Positions 45,152 to 52,566 of a stretch of 64,000 nucleotides of DNA are shown here, piece by piece. Under the pieces are notes generated by a model that was given only the letters and a program-made list of their open reading frames with translations, made no database searches and was not told the origin of the DNA. Source of the stretch: Burkholderia ubonensis (GTDB lineage: Bacteria > Pseudomonadota > Gammaproteobacteria > Burkholderiales > Burkholderiaceae); the NCBI RefSeq assembly GCF_902833085.1, contig NZ_CADFEB010000006.1:310001-374000 (forward strand), read 5' to 3'. The translations under genes were made by a program, and so were the position numbers. Positions within the stretch are counted from its first letter, which is position 1. Each line of letters begins with the position of its first letter.

Positions 45152-45877
45152 TTACGCGTCCAGTTCCGGGTAATGCCGGAAGATCCCCTCTTCGTTGAAC
45201 GGAATCCGCCGTGCGGACGCGAGGTAGCGCGCGACCGGCGGATGCTGCGCGACCCGGTCGTGCAGGTCGATCAACCCGCGATGCTTCGGCGCGATGCGGG
45301 CCATCGCGTTCGGAAACGCGTAGCGCAGCCCTTCGATCAACTGGAACATCGACAGATCCACGTAGCTGAGTTCGCCGCCTGCCATATAGCCGCTCTTGTG
45401 CGGGTTGTGCGCGAGCACCTTGCCGAAGTAGCCGAGGAACTTGGGCACGCGATGCTTGAGGAAATCCTCCGCCCGCATCGCGGCCTCCGCCTTCTGATCC
45501 TCGTAATAAAGGCTGCCGGCGATCGGATGATGCGTGTCGTGAATCTCGGCGACGAAGTCGGCCACCGTCAACTGGAGCTGGTGGACCCACAGCCGCCCCG
45601 CTTCGTCCTGAGGCGCGAGGCCGTGCCGGCCGCCGAGGAACAGCAGGATGCTGGCGGTCTGCCCGATGATCTGGTCGCCGGCCTTCAGGAACGGCGGCGC
45701 GAACGGCAGGCAGGTTTCGGTCGTGCTCTCCAGCACGCGCATCATGGCCGGCATGCCCATGCCGCGCCCGGATCGGCGCGCGACGTCCACGTAGTCGGCT
45801 TCGGCCGCTTCAAGCGCGAGCCGTACGAATTCGCCGCGGCCCTGGATGCCGGGCCAGTAATAAAGCTCGTAGCGCAT
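45152..45877 (-). CDS. Glutathione S-transferase family protein
   Basis: A 241-residue cytosolic GST. The start MRYELYYWPGIQGRGEFVRL follows a GGAGG site; 24 further upstream codons are not needed. The N-terminal thioredoxin-like domain (about 1-90) shows the family entry strand and IGQTASILLFLG with the cis-Pro/glutathione-binding helix region altered. The C-terminal helical domain contains YVDLSMFQLIEGLRYAFP. It converges on the FAH-family gene, leaving 17 bases between stops. Specific activity unknown. Confidence 0.9.
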   Translation of the reverse strand: MRYELYYWPGIQGRGEFVRLALEAAEADYVDVARRSGRGMGMPAMMRVLESTTETCLPFAPPFLKAGDQIIGQTASILLFLGGRHGLAPQDEAGRLWVHQLQLTVADFVAEIHDTHHPIAGSLYYEDQKAEAAMRAEDFLKHRVPKFLGYFGKVLAHNPHKSGYMAGGELSYVDLSMFQLIEGLRYAFPNAMARIAPKHRGLIDLHDRVAQHPPVARYLASARRIPFNEEGIFRHYPELDA

Positions 45878-46531
45878 GTTGCCCTCCACTCGGTTCGTTG
45901 AAAGCCGGAATGGTCCGGCACATTTCCGATTCTCGCGCATCGCGTCCATGCATCGCGTCGTTCGTCAGCTTAATGCGTGCCGGTTAAAAGTGCGCGCTTA
46001 AGCCTGTCTTAATCCTTTCGACCTAGGCTGAAATTGTCGTACCGTGAAGCGGCCATTCCGGCCCGGCGCGTCATGCGTGGGCTTACGGCCACGCCATGCG
46101 ACAGGAGCCAGGCATGGCACGCAACGTGCGAATACGCGTTGCATTCTTCGATGTGACCGCCTCGCCTCCGCTGCGGCCGGCGCGGCGCGGTTTTACCGCC
46201 CCTTTCCCCGCGCCCGCTGCCGCGCGTCAGCCGCCACGGTCTGCTTGACGGTACGGCAAACCGGTACCGCAAACGTCACGGCGCAGCGTCGAAAGGCGGG
46301 CATCGACACCTGAACCCGACCCCGAATACGACGAGCCGGTGGCGTTCCTCCGCGTCTGACTTGGCGCGCTTTCCCGAACGCCAATCCATCGCCGGTCCCG
46401 ACCTGATGCGTGCCGTCGCGCCATTGCCGCGTGTTCGATGCCATCGCGAACGCCTGCCAGCGACTGCGGACGCGAGTCCCGCATATGCATTCATGTGCGG
46501 TTTTGCATGGCGCCAATGGAGGGAGGTCACG
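45878..46531. other. Long intergenic region with tandem TTAA boxes
   Basis: About 650 bases between divergent genes and no convincing coding sequence. The left part (45960-46030) is A/T-richer and carries four regularly spaced TTAA boxes, listed separately. The rest (46040-46530) is GC-rich, with short open frames lacking ribosome sites. It would form a roughly 500-base leader for the gene at 46532 if transcription starts at the boxes. Confidence 0.5.
45969..46013. promoter_or_regulatory. Tandem TTAA boxes resembling a PmrA/QseB-type operator
   Basis: TTAA occurs at 45970, 45984, 45998 and 46009. The last two form CTTAAG-CCTGT-CTTAAT, which fits the PmrA/QseB-type box (two TTAA half-sites five bases apart). 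A TAGGCT at 46024-46029 could be a rightward -10, with the box overlapping the -35. Regulation of the GST to the left or the secreted protein to the right is possible. Assignment to a specific response regulator is inference. Confidence 0.45.
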
Positions 46532-46969
46532 ATGAAACGCTTATCCACCTTGAAACTGGGGATCGCCGCCGTGGCGATCGGCCTGGGCGGCCAATCTGTG
46601 CTGGCCGCCGATGCGTCGTCGCTGCCGCCGCAAAATCACGAGGGCCAGGTCGCCTATGTGTCGGGCGGCATCGGCAGCGACCAGTCGGCCGCGCTCAAGC
46701 AGCAGATGCGCGACTATTCGCTGGCGCTCGAGTTCGCCGGACGAACCGGCAGCGGCAACAACGAATATCTGGCGGACATCCCGGTGAACGTCACCGACGC
46801 GCACGGCCGTCAGGTTCTGTCGACAGTGACCGAGGGTCCGTTACTGCTGGCCGCGCTGCCGGCCGGACGCTATTCGGTGACGGCGACCTACAACGGTCAG
46901 ACCCAGCGGCGCAGCGTGCAGGTGCAGGCGTCGTCGCACGTTCACGAAGTGTTCCTCTGGAACATGTGA
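46532..46969 (+). CDS. Small periplasmic protein with carboxypeptidase-regulatory-like domain
   Basis: A 145-residue exported protein. The start MKRLSTLKLG has a GGGAGG site and opens a Sec signal peptide cleaved after VLAA. The mature part (about 60-140) is a beta-sandwich reminiscent of carboxypeptidase-regulatory or transthyretin-like domains: ADIPVNVTDAHGRQVLS, GPLLLAALPAGRYSVTATYNGQTQRRSVQV. It lies downstream of the TTAA boxes. The function is unknown; a role in envelope stress is only a guess. Confidence 0.75.
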   Translation: MKRLSTLKLGIAAVAIGLGGQSVLAADASSLPPQNHEGQVAYVSGGIGSDQSAALKQQMRDYSLALEFAGRTGSGNNEYLADIPVNVTDAHGRQVLSTVTEGPLLLAALPAGRYSVTATYNGQTQRRSVQVQASSHVHEVFLWNM

Positions 46970-47013
46970 CGGGCGCCGTGACGCCACGCGGCACGGCAAT
47001 GGCGTCGCGGTAA

Positions 47014-47628
47014 CTACGGCGACGCGCGGTCTGCCGGTGCCGGTGCCGGTCCAGGCTGGGCGTCGGCCGCGGCCTGGTCCGGCGCGGGCGGTGACAGATG
47101 CGGCGCGTCGGGACAGTCGCCCCCATTCGATCGAACCGCTTCGCTGGCTTTCGCCTGCCGCGCGAGCCGCCGGTGCAGCCATCCCGACAGCACGCCCGAC
47201 GTGATGAACGCATCGGCGATCACGATCACGTCGAGGCCGCTGATCTCTTCGTCGAGCGCGTGCATCTGGAGAGCGTCCAGAACGACATAGCCGATCATCG
47301 TCGCCGTGCCGACGAGCATGCCGAGCAGCACGAACCAGCGGCGCCGTACGCGCGTGCCGAGCGCACCCATGATGCCGCCGGTCACGGCAATCGGCACGAA
47401 ATAGCCGAACCGGACCGAGCCGAACAGGATCAGCACCGCCATGCCGGCGCCAAACTTCAGAATCCCCCAGAAAGGCTGGCCGAACGCGCACCAGATGATC
47501 AACGCAATCGTCGGCGCAACGAGCGCGGCAACGAGCGGCCCGCCGATCGCGAATGCGGCGACGCCGAGCACGACGCGGTCGAGGGGGCTATGGCGGTGGC
47601 GCGGCTGACGTCGAGCGGCGGTCTTCAT
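47014..47628 (-). CDS. Predicted multi-spanning membrane protein
   Basis: A 204-residue hypothetical membrane protein starting MKTAARRQPRH; an in-frame extension upstream has no supporting features. About four hydrophobic helices lie between residues 20 and 165 (VVLGVAAFAIGGPLVAALVAP, FGAGMAVLILFGSV, WFVLLGMLVGTATMIGYVVL, VIVIADAFITSGVLSGWL), followed by a Pro/Ala-rich cytoplasmic tail. I do not recognise a family. It is convergent with the preceding gene. Confidence 0.6.
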   Translation of the reverse strand: MKTAARRQPRHRHSPLDRVVLGVAAFAIGGPLVAALVAPTIALIIWCAFGQPFWGILKFGAGMAVLILFGSVRFGYFVPIAVTGGIMGALGTRVRRRWFVLLGMLVGTATMIGYVVLDALQMHALDEEISGLDVIVIADAFITSGVLSGWLHRRLARQAKASEAVRSNGGDCPDAPHLSPPAPDQAAADAQPGPAPAPADRASP

Positions 47629-47811
47629 GTTCTTGTCGGTGGTCGGAATGGCGGCCCGCCGAAGTGTATCAAGCCCGCACGCTATCGAGCCCTCCCCGGC
47701 CGCGCGCCGGAAACGGGCGCGCGGCACGCGACATCCAATTGACTGAGCGGCCCCGAACCGCGTCCGCGTGACGGCGTGATTCCGTCAGCCAATGTCCGGA
47801 GGAAAATTCAG

Positions 47812-48357
47812 ATGAACACTGTCCTCGATGCCGCGCTATGCAGCGCGCTGCTCGCCGTCGCCCTCCCCGTGTCCGCGCAGCAGGCCGGCCCGACCGACCC
47901 GCAGATCGCGGCGATCGTCGTCACCGCCAACCAGGTCGACATCGACGCGGGAAAGCTGGCGGAATCGAAAACCCGTAACAAGGACGTCAAGGCATTCGCC
48001 GGCCGCATGGTGACCGACCACACCGGGGTCAACAAGGCGGCGACCGACCTCGTGCACAAGCTGGGCGTGACGCCCGAAGAGAACCCGACCAGCATGAACC
48101 TCAAGCAGGGCGGCGATACCAATCTGCAGAACCTCGGCAAGCTCGACGGCGCGCGTTTCGACCGCGCTTACATCGATCATGAGGTGACCTATCATGAAGC
48201 GGTGCTCGACGCGATCGATCACACGCTGATCCCGTCGGCGAAGAATGCCGAGCTGAAGGCGCTGCTCGTGAAGAGCGAGCCGGCGTTCGTCGCGCACCTC
48301 GAACATGCGCGGCGTCTGCAGTCGACGCTGGGGAAAGGCGGTGGCGGCGCGCAATGA
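47812..48357 (+). CDS. DUF4142 periplasmic protein
   Basis: A 181-residue exported protein with a CGGAGG site and a Sec signal peptide (cleavage near VSAQ). The helical, ferritin-like DUF4142 domain covers about 30-175: IVVTANQVDIDAGKLAESK, VKAFAGRMVTDHTGVNKA and YIDHEVTYHEAVLDAIDHTLIP, the usual pattern. Such proteins are common in Burkholderia next to stress regulators. It is first in a close cluster with a cupredoxin and an ECF sigma factor. Confidence 0.9.
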   Translation: MNTVLDAALCSALLAVALPVSAQQAGPTDPQIAAIVVTANQVDIDAGKLAESKTRNKDVKAFAGRMVTDHTGVNKAATDLVHKLGVTPEENPTSMNLKQGGDTNLQNLGKLDGARFDRAYIDHEVTYHEAVLDAIDHTLIPSAKNAELKALLVKSEPAFVAHLEHARRLQSTLGKGGGGAQ

Positions 48358-48682
48358 TGCGCTGACGGCGCCCATCGGTGCGCTGGCGGCAGCGCTGCTG
48401 TTCGCGTTGTTCGCGGCGTCTGCGGCGAACGCGGAGTCGCACGTGGTCGTGATCGAGCAGATGCGCTTCACGCCGGCCGAGCTGACCGTGCATCGCGGCG
48501 ACGAAGTAACCTGGGTCAACCGCGACCTGTTTCCGCATACGGCGAGCGCGGACGGCAATGGGTTCGATTCCGGCAGCATCGCGCCGCAGGCGTCGTGGCA
48601 TTACGTGGCGCGCAAGCACGGCCGGTTCCCGTACTCGTGCACGTTTCATCCGACGATGCACGGCACGTTGATCGTCCGTTAG
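48341..48682 (+). CDS. Periplasmic cupredoxin (plastocyanin/amicyanin-like)
   Basis: A small type 1 copper protein of about 113 residues, starting at a GTG preceded by GGGGAAAGG. An ATG 36 bases upstream, deeper in the DUF4142 gene, is the alternative. A hydrophobic signal segment ends ANAES. The copper ligands are all present: His in FPHTAS, then Cys, His and Met in YSCTFHPTMHG. The fold is the short amicyanin/plastocyanin-like barrel (MRFTPAELTVHRGDEVTWVN). It overlaps the DUF4142 gene by 17 bases and is followed by the sigma factor 22 bases later. Electron transfer or copper handling under envelope stress is inferred. Confidence 0.85.
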   Translation: MAARNDALTAPIGALAAALLFALFAASAANAESHVVVIEQMRFTPAELTVHRGDEVTWVNRDLFPHTASADGNGFDSGSIAPQASWHYVARKHGRFPYSCTFHPTMHGTLIVR

Positions 48683-48704
48683 ATTCGCCGACGAGGTGTC
48701 GCCC

Positions 48705-49415
48705 ATGACGACGGTTTCCGATTCGCGCGTGCTTGCGTCGCCCGGCGACGAACCCGACCTGATCCGCCGGATCGTCGCCGGCGACCCCGGTGCGTTCGAG
48801 CTGGTGATGCGCCGGCACAACCGGCGCCTGTACCGGCTGGCCCGCGCGATCCTGCGCGACGACGCGGAAGCCGAGGACGCGCTGCAGGCCGCGTACCTGT
48901 CCGCATACCGGTCGATCGCGCGATTCCGCGGCGACGCGACGCTCGGCACGTGGCTGTCGCGGCTGGTGCTGAACGAATGCTTCGGCCGCGCGCGGCGCGC
49001 GAGACGGCGCGCCGGCGCGCTGCCGATGCGCGACGTCGGCGATGCATTCGACGAGACAGACATGATCGATTTCTCGTCCGATTCGCCCGAGCGGTCGGCC
49101 GCGTGCGCCGAGCTGCGCAACCTGCTGGAGCGCCGGATCGATGCGTTGCCGTCGGCCTTCCGGATCGTGTTCATGATGCGCTCGGTGGAGGAAATGACCG
49201 TCGAGGAAACCGCGCAATGCCTCGCGTTGCCCGAGGCGACGGTGCGCAGCCGGCATCATCGCGCGCGGCGGATGCTGCGTACGTCGCTGACGCTCGATCT
49301 CGACATGGCCGGGCGCGACGCGTTCGATTTTCGCGGGGCGCAATGCGACCGGGTGGTCGCGCAGGTGCTGGCGCGGTTGACGCAAGACGATTCCGGCGAT
49401 GCGCCGGACGCCTGA
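48705..49415 (+). CDS. ECF-type RNA polymerase sigma factor
   Basis: A 236-residue sigma factor of the RpoE-like group. The start MTTVSDSRV has GAGGTG nine bases upstream; a GTG three codons earlier is an alternative. Region 2 covers about 25-95 (MRRHNRRLYRLARAILRDDAEAEDALQAAYL, the core-binding and -10 recognition helices). Region 4 covers about 135-190 (LPSAFRIVFMMRSVEEMTVEETAQCL, with the -35-binding helix ATVRSRHHRARRML). There is no anti-sigma factor gene directly downstream, which is unusual. It is clustered with the DUF4142 and cupredoxin genes, which it may control. Confidence 0.92.
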   Translation: MTTVSDSRVLASPGDEPDLIRRIVAGDPGAFELVMRRHNRRLYRLARAILRDDAEAEDALQAAYLSAYRSIARFRGDATLGTWLSRLVLNECFGRARRARRRAGALPMRDVGDAFDETDMIDFSSDSPERSAACAELRNLLERRIDALPSAFRIVFMMRSVEEMTVEETAQCLALPEATVRSRHHRARRMLRTSLTLDLDMAGRDAFDFRGAQCDRVVAQVLARLTQDDSGDAPDA

Positions 49416-49592
49416 ACGTGCGACGCGTCGGCGGATTCCCGCTCAGCCGGCCGGAAGCCCGAAAACGGGGCTGGCCCGGACATGGAATAAGCCGGCTGCC
49501 CCGAACGTTACGTGATCGCGCGGGCGCCCTGTCCGGCCGGTCGGCCGGACGATGCGATCGGGCCGCCTGCATGTCGACAACAGGAGTCTGAA

Positions 49593-49757
49593 ATGAAATC
49601 GACAGCGTTTGTCGCAGCCGTGGTTGCGGCGCTGACGCTCCTGCTTTCCGCGGGATGCATGTCCGACAACGGCGCTTCGCAGAACCACTCGGTCGGCCGC
49701 TACGGTGGTGCGGGCGGCGGTGGAAGCGGTGGGGGCGGCGGCGGTGGCGGATACTGA
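49593..49757 (+). CDS. Small glycine-rich lipoprotein
   Basis: A 54-residue predicted lipoprotein. It starts MKSTAFVAAVVAALTLLLS with an AGGAG site eight bases upstream, and a lipobox LSAGC gives acylated Cys22. The mature peptide is very short, with a Gly/Ser-rich tail (a run of GGGGS-like units ending in Tyr). The function is unknown. Its location between the ECF sigma factor and the Pal-like gene suggests envelope biology. The region 49758-50053 downstream (about 300 bases) holds nothing I can support. Confidence 0.65.
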   Translation: MKSTAFVAAVVAALTLLLSAGCMSDNGASQNHSVGRYGGAGGGGSGGGGGGGGY

Positions 49758-50053
49758 CCCGTCACTTTCGACCGTCGTCTGGCCCGCGTCGCGCGAGCGC
49801 CGGAAACCGGCCGCGTCGCGCCGCGGCGCCTTACCCTTCCCTTGCGGCGCATCGGCTCCAGGTCGGCTGGCGTCACGCTGACCGGCTGCCCGAACCATGG
49901 CGCACCACCGGCTTCGCGAACCGCAAGCCGCGTATCCCGTCCCCTGCTCGCTCCGCTGCAACCGGCCGCAAGACGCTCGGCGCGACTGGTCACGTCATGA
50001 CATTTTTCCTAATCTGATTGCAGTGGTACGAGCAACCCCGCAGGAGACGAACG

Positions 50054-50551
50054 ATGAACAAGACGAACCGATATGCGGTGATCGTGGTCCTGGCGCTGCT
50101 GGGGGGCTGCCACCACGCGGCGAAGACGCCGGAGAACGCCGGCATGAATCAGGGCGCGGGCGGCCAGGCGCCCTCCACGCCGTCGGTCGCGACCGACGAG
50201 CTCAATAATCCGAACAGCCCGCTCGCGAAGCGCAGCATCTATTTCGATTTCGACGCCTACGACGTGAAACCGGAATACCTGACGCTGCTGCAGGCGCACG
50301 CGGATTACCTGCGCCGCCACTCGTCGCAGCGCGTGCTGATCCAGGGTAATACCGACGAGCGCGGCACGTCCGAATACAACCTCGCGCTCGGCCAGCGCCG
50401 CTCGCACGCGGTGATGAGCGCGCTCGTGACGCTGGGCGTGCCGGAGACCCAACTGGAAGCGGTTAGCCTCGGCAAGGAAAAACCGGTGGCGCTCGGTCAC
50501 GACGAGGCGTCGTGGTCGCAGAACCGGCGCGCGGATCTGGTCTATCGTTGA
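50054..50551 (+). CDS. OmpA-family peptidoglycan-associated lipoprotein (Pal-like)
   Basis: A 165-residue outer-membrane lipoprotein with an AGGAG site. The signal peptide ends in lipobox LGGC (Cys18). The C-terminal OmpA-like domain (about 55-165) is complete: IYFDFDAYDVKPEYLTLL, GNTDERGTSEYNLALGQRRS and the terminal NRRADLVYR. It binds peptidoglycan non-covalently and tethers the outer membrane. It resembles Pal in length and motifs, but it is not beside tolB, so it is probably a second, accessory copy. Confidence 0.88.
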   Translation: MNKTNRYAVIVVLALLGGCHHAAKTPENAGMNQGAGGQAPSTPSVATDELNNPNSPLAKRSIYFDFDAYDVKPEYLTLLQAHADYLRRHSSQRVLIQGNTDERGTSEYNLALGQRRSHAVMSALVTLGVPETQLEAVSLGKEKPVALGHDEASWSQNRRADLVYR

Positions 50552-50556
50552 CGCGC

Positions 50557-50585
50557 GCGGGGTTGCCGGCAGCCGGCCGCCCCGC
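50557..50585. terminator. Hairpin between convergent Pal-like and cytochrome c genes
   Basis: GCGGGG (50557-50562) pairs with CCCCGC (50580-50585), and GCCGG (50565-50569) pairs with CCGGC (50573-50577), with a three-base loop and a two-base internal bulge. It is followed by CCTTT. It lies within 43 bases between two converging stops, so it could serve both genes. Confidence 0.45.
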
Positions 50586-50593
50586 CCTTTCCG

Positions 50594-51844
50594 TCAGCGC
50601 ATCGCCTTCACGTCGGCCGGCGTCACGCCGGCCGGCTGCCCGCCCCACGTCGCGCGCAGGTAGTTCGACAACTGCGCGAGCTCGTCGTCGCTCAACGTCG
50701 CGGCGAAGCCCGGCATCGGCTGCATGTTTTCGACGCCGGCGAACTTCTGCTCGTCGATGCCGTCGAGCATCGCGACGAGCAGGTTGCGCGGATCGCCCTG
50801 GCGCAGCGTCGAGTTGCCGTTCATCGGCACCGCGACGTGCGGCTTGCCCTCGCCGTTCAGCCCGTGACAGCCCGCGCACACCGCGACGTACACCGAGCGG
50901 CCCGCCGCAAGCTGCGCGGCGTCGGCCGACACCGGCTTGACCGGCTGCGGCGCCGGCGCGTTGTCGCCGAGCAGGTACACCGACAGCCCGCGCAGGTCGT
51001 CCTTCGCCAGGTGCTGCGTGCTCAGGTGCACGACCGGATACATCTCGCCGAACGCGGAGCCCTGCGGCGCGATGCCGACACTGAAGAAGGTCTGCAGGTC
51101 CGCGCCCGTCCAGCCGCGCGCGGCGAGGCCCGCCGGCGTGATGTCCGGCGCGGCTACGCGACCGAGCGCGGCGCCCGCGAACGGCTTCGCGCCGTCGAGC
51201 TGACCCGTGAAGCTGCGCGGCGTATGGCATTCCGCACAGTGGCCGAGCGCGTTCGCGACGTAGCGGCCGCGCCGCCAGTCGGCGGACTGGCCGGTCGACG
51301 CATCCGGCAGGCTGTCCTTCAGGAACAGCAGATCCCAGGCCGCCATCCCGAACCGCAGGTTGTACGGAAACCTCAGCTCGTGCGCACGGTTTTCCTGCGC
51401 GACCGGCCTGACCGACATCAGGTACGCGTACATCGCGTCGGAGTCGGCGCGCGTGAGCTGCCGGTACGACGTGAACGGCATCGACGGATACAGCCGTTTG
51501 CCGGGCGCCCTGCCGTCGTGCAGCGCGGCGTAGAAGTCGTCGGCGCTCCAGCTGCCGATGCCCTGGTCCTTGTCGGGCGTGACGTTCGAGCCGTAGAACG
51601 TGCCGAACGGCGAATCGAGCTTCGCGCCGCCGGCGAACGGCGCGCCGTCCTTCGCGGTATGGCACGCGGCGCAGTCGGCGGCCTTGACGAGATACCGGCC
51701 GCGCGCGATCTGCTCGGGCGTCGGCGCGATGCCGGCGGCCGGCGCATCGCGGCCGCCGCAGGCGGCGAGCAGCAGCGCGCAGGCGGCCGCGAGCGCGGGC
51801 ACGCGGGCAACGCGCGCGGCCCGTTGGGCGAATGTGCGTGTCAT
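50594..51844 (-). CDS. Triheme cytochrome c subunit of a membrane dehydrogenase
   Basis: A 416-residue periplasmic lipoprotein that carries electrons from the molybdenum enzyme to the respiratory chain. The start MTRTFAQRA overlaps the previous stop; a lipobox LAAC gives Cys29. There are three CxxCH heme sites: Cys58-His62 (CAACH), Cys203-His207 (CAECH) and Cys323-His327 (CAGCH). The third domain includes MQPMPGFAATLSDDELAQLSNYLR. The layout equals the cytochrome subunit of acetic-acid-bacterial aldehyde dehydrogenases and related alcohol dehydrogenases. It is the last gene of the three-gene operon. Confidence 0.93.
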   Translation of the reverse strand: MTRTFAQRAARVARVPALAAACALLLAACGGRDAPAAGIAPTPEQIARGRYLVKAADCAACHTAKDGAPFAGGAKLDSPFGTFYGSNVTPDKDQGIGSWSADDFYAALHDGRAPGKRLYPSMPFTSYRQLTRADSDAMYAYLMSVRPVAQENRAHELRFPYNLRFGMAAWDLLFLKDSLPDASTGQSADWRRGRYVANALGHCAECHTPRSFTGQLDGAKPFAGAALGRVAAPDITPAGLAARGWTGADLQTFFSVGIAPQGSAFGEMYPVVHLSTQHLAKDDLRGLSVYLLGDNAPAPQPVKPVSADAAQLAAGRSVYVAVCAGCHGLNGEGKPHVAVPMNGNSTLRQGDPRNLLVAMLDGIDEQKFAGVENMQPMPGFAATLSDDELAQLSNYLRATWGGQPAGVTPADVKAMR

Positions 51845-52566
51845 GCGGCGTCCTTCACGAGTCCCGGCGTCGTCATCACGACGTCCTTCACCGCTTCGTA
51901 GTAGCGGACATAGCCGGTGCAGCGGCAGAGGTGCGAGTCGAGCGCTTCGGTGATCGTGCGTTCGACGTCGGCCTTCGCGACCGGCTGGCGCTTCAGCCGC
52001 TCGATCAGCACCGTCGCGGCGTTGACGAAGCCCGGCGTGCAGTAGCCGCACTGGAAGCTGAAATGCTCGAGGAATTTCTGCTGGATCGGCGACAGCTCGA
52101 CCACTTCGCCCGCGTCGTTGCGCTTCGCGTGGCCTTCGATCGTGCGGATCGAGCGGCCGTGGAAGAAGTGCGCACCGGTGATGCAGCTGCGAACTTCCTC
52201 GCTCGTGCCGTCGGGCTGGTCGAGGATCACGACGCACGCGTGGCAGATGCCCTGCCCGCAGCCGAGCCGCGAGCCGGTCAGCCCCGCATACTCGTGCAGG
52301 AACTCGATCATCATCAGCCCTTCGGGCACCTGCATCGGGCCGACGGACTTGCCGTTGATGGTCACCGACAGCGGCTTCGGCCGATAGCGGACGAGCGGGC
52401 GCTCGACCGGCGCGGCAGGCGTGGACGCCGGCGCCGGGACAGCGGCGGATGCCGGAGCCGGCGCGCTGGCCGCGCCGGTGGAGACGGCGGGGACGGCGGC
52501 CGGGGGAACGACGCCGGCGGCGCTGGTAGCGCTGGCAGTCGACGCGGCGGTTTGGGCGGTCGTCAT
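51841..52566 (-). CDS. [2Fe-2S] subunit of xanthine-oxidase-family aldehyde dehydrogenase
   Basis: A 241-residue iron-sulfur subunit. The C-terminal 170 residues carry both clusters: a plant-type ferredoxin site (GCGQGICHAC with a later SCITG) and the second site (QCGYCTPGF, then CRCTGY). About 65 residues at the N terminus are a low-complexity Ala/Pro/Ser tail not usual for the family. They contain no twin-arginine signal, so the subunit probably rides out with the large subunit. Both ends overlap neighbouring genes by four bases. Confidence 0.92.
   Translation of the reverse strand: MTTAQTAASTASATSAAGVVPPAAVPAVSTGAASAPAPASAAVPAPASTPAAPVERPLVRYRPKPLSVTINGKSVGPMQVPEGLMMIEFLHEYAGLTGSRLGCGQGICHACVVILDQPDGTSEEVRSCITGAHFFHGRSIRTIEGHAKRNDAGEVVELSPIQQKFLEHFSFQCGYCTPGFVNAATVLIERLKRQPVAKADVERTITEALDSHLCRCTGYVRYYEAVKDVVMTTPGLVKDAA

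Noticed and set aside
46044-46313. 89-codon frame right after the TTAA boxes
   Set aside because: GTG start with no ribosome site, Arg/Ala-rich composition and no recognisable sequence; treated as leader or intergenic DNA.
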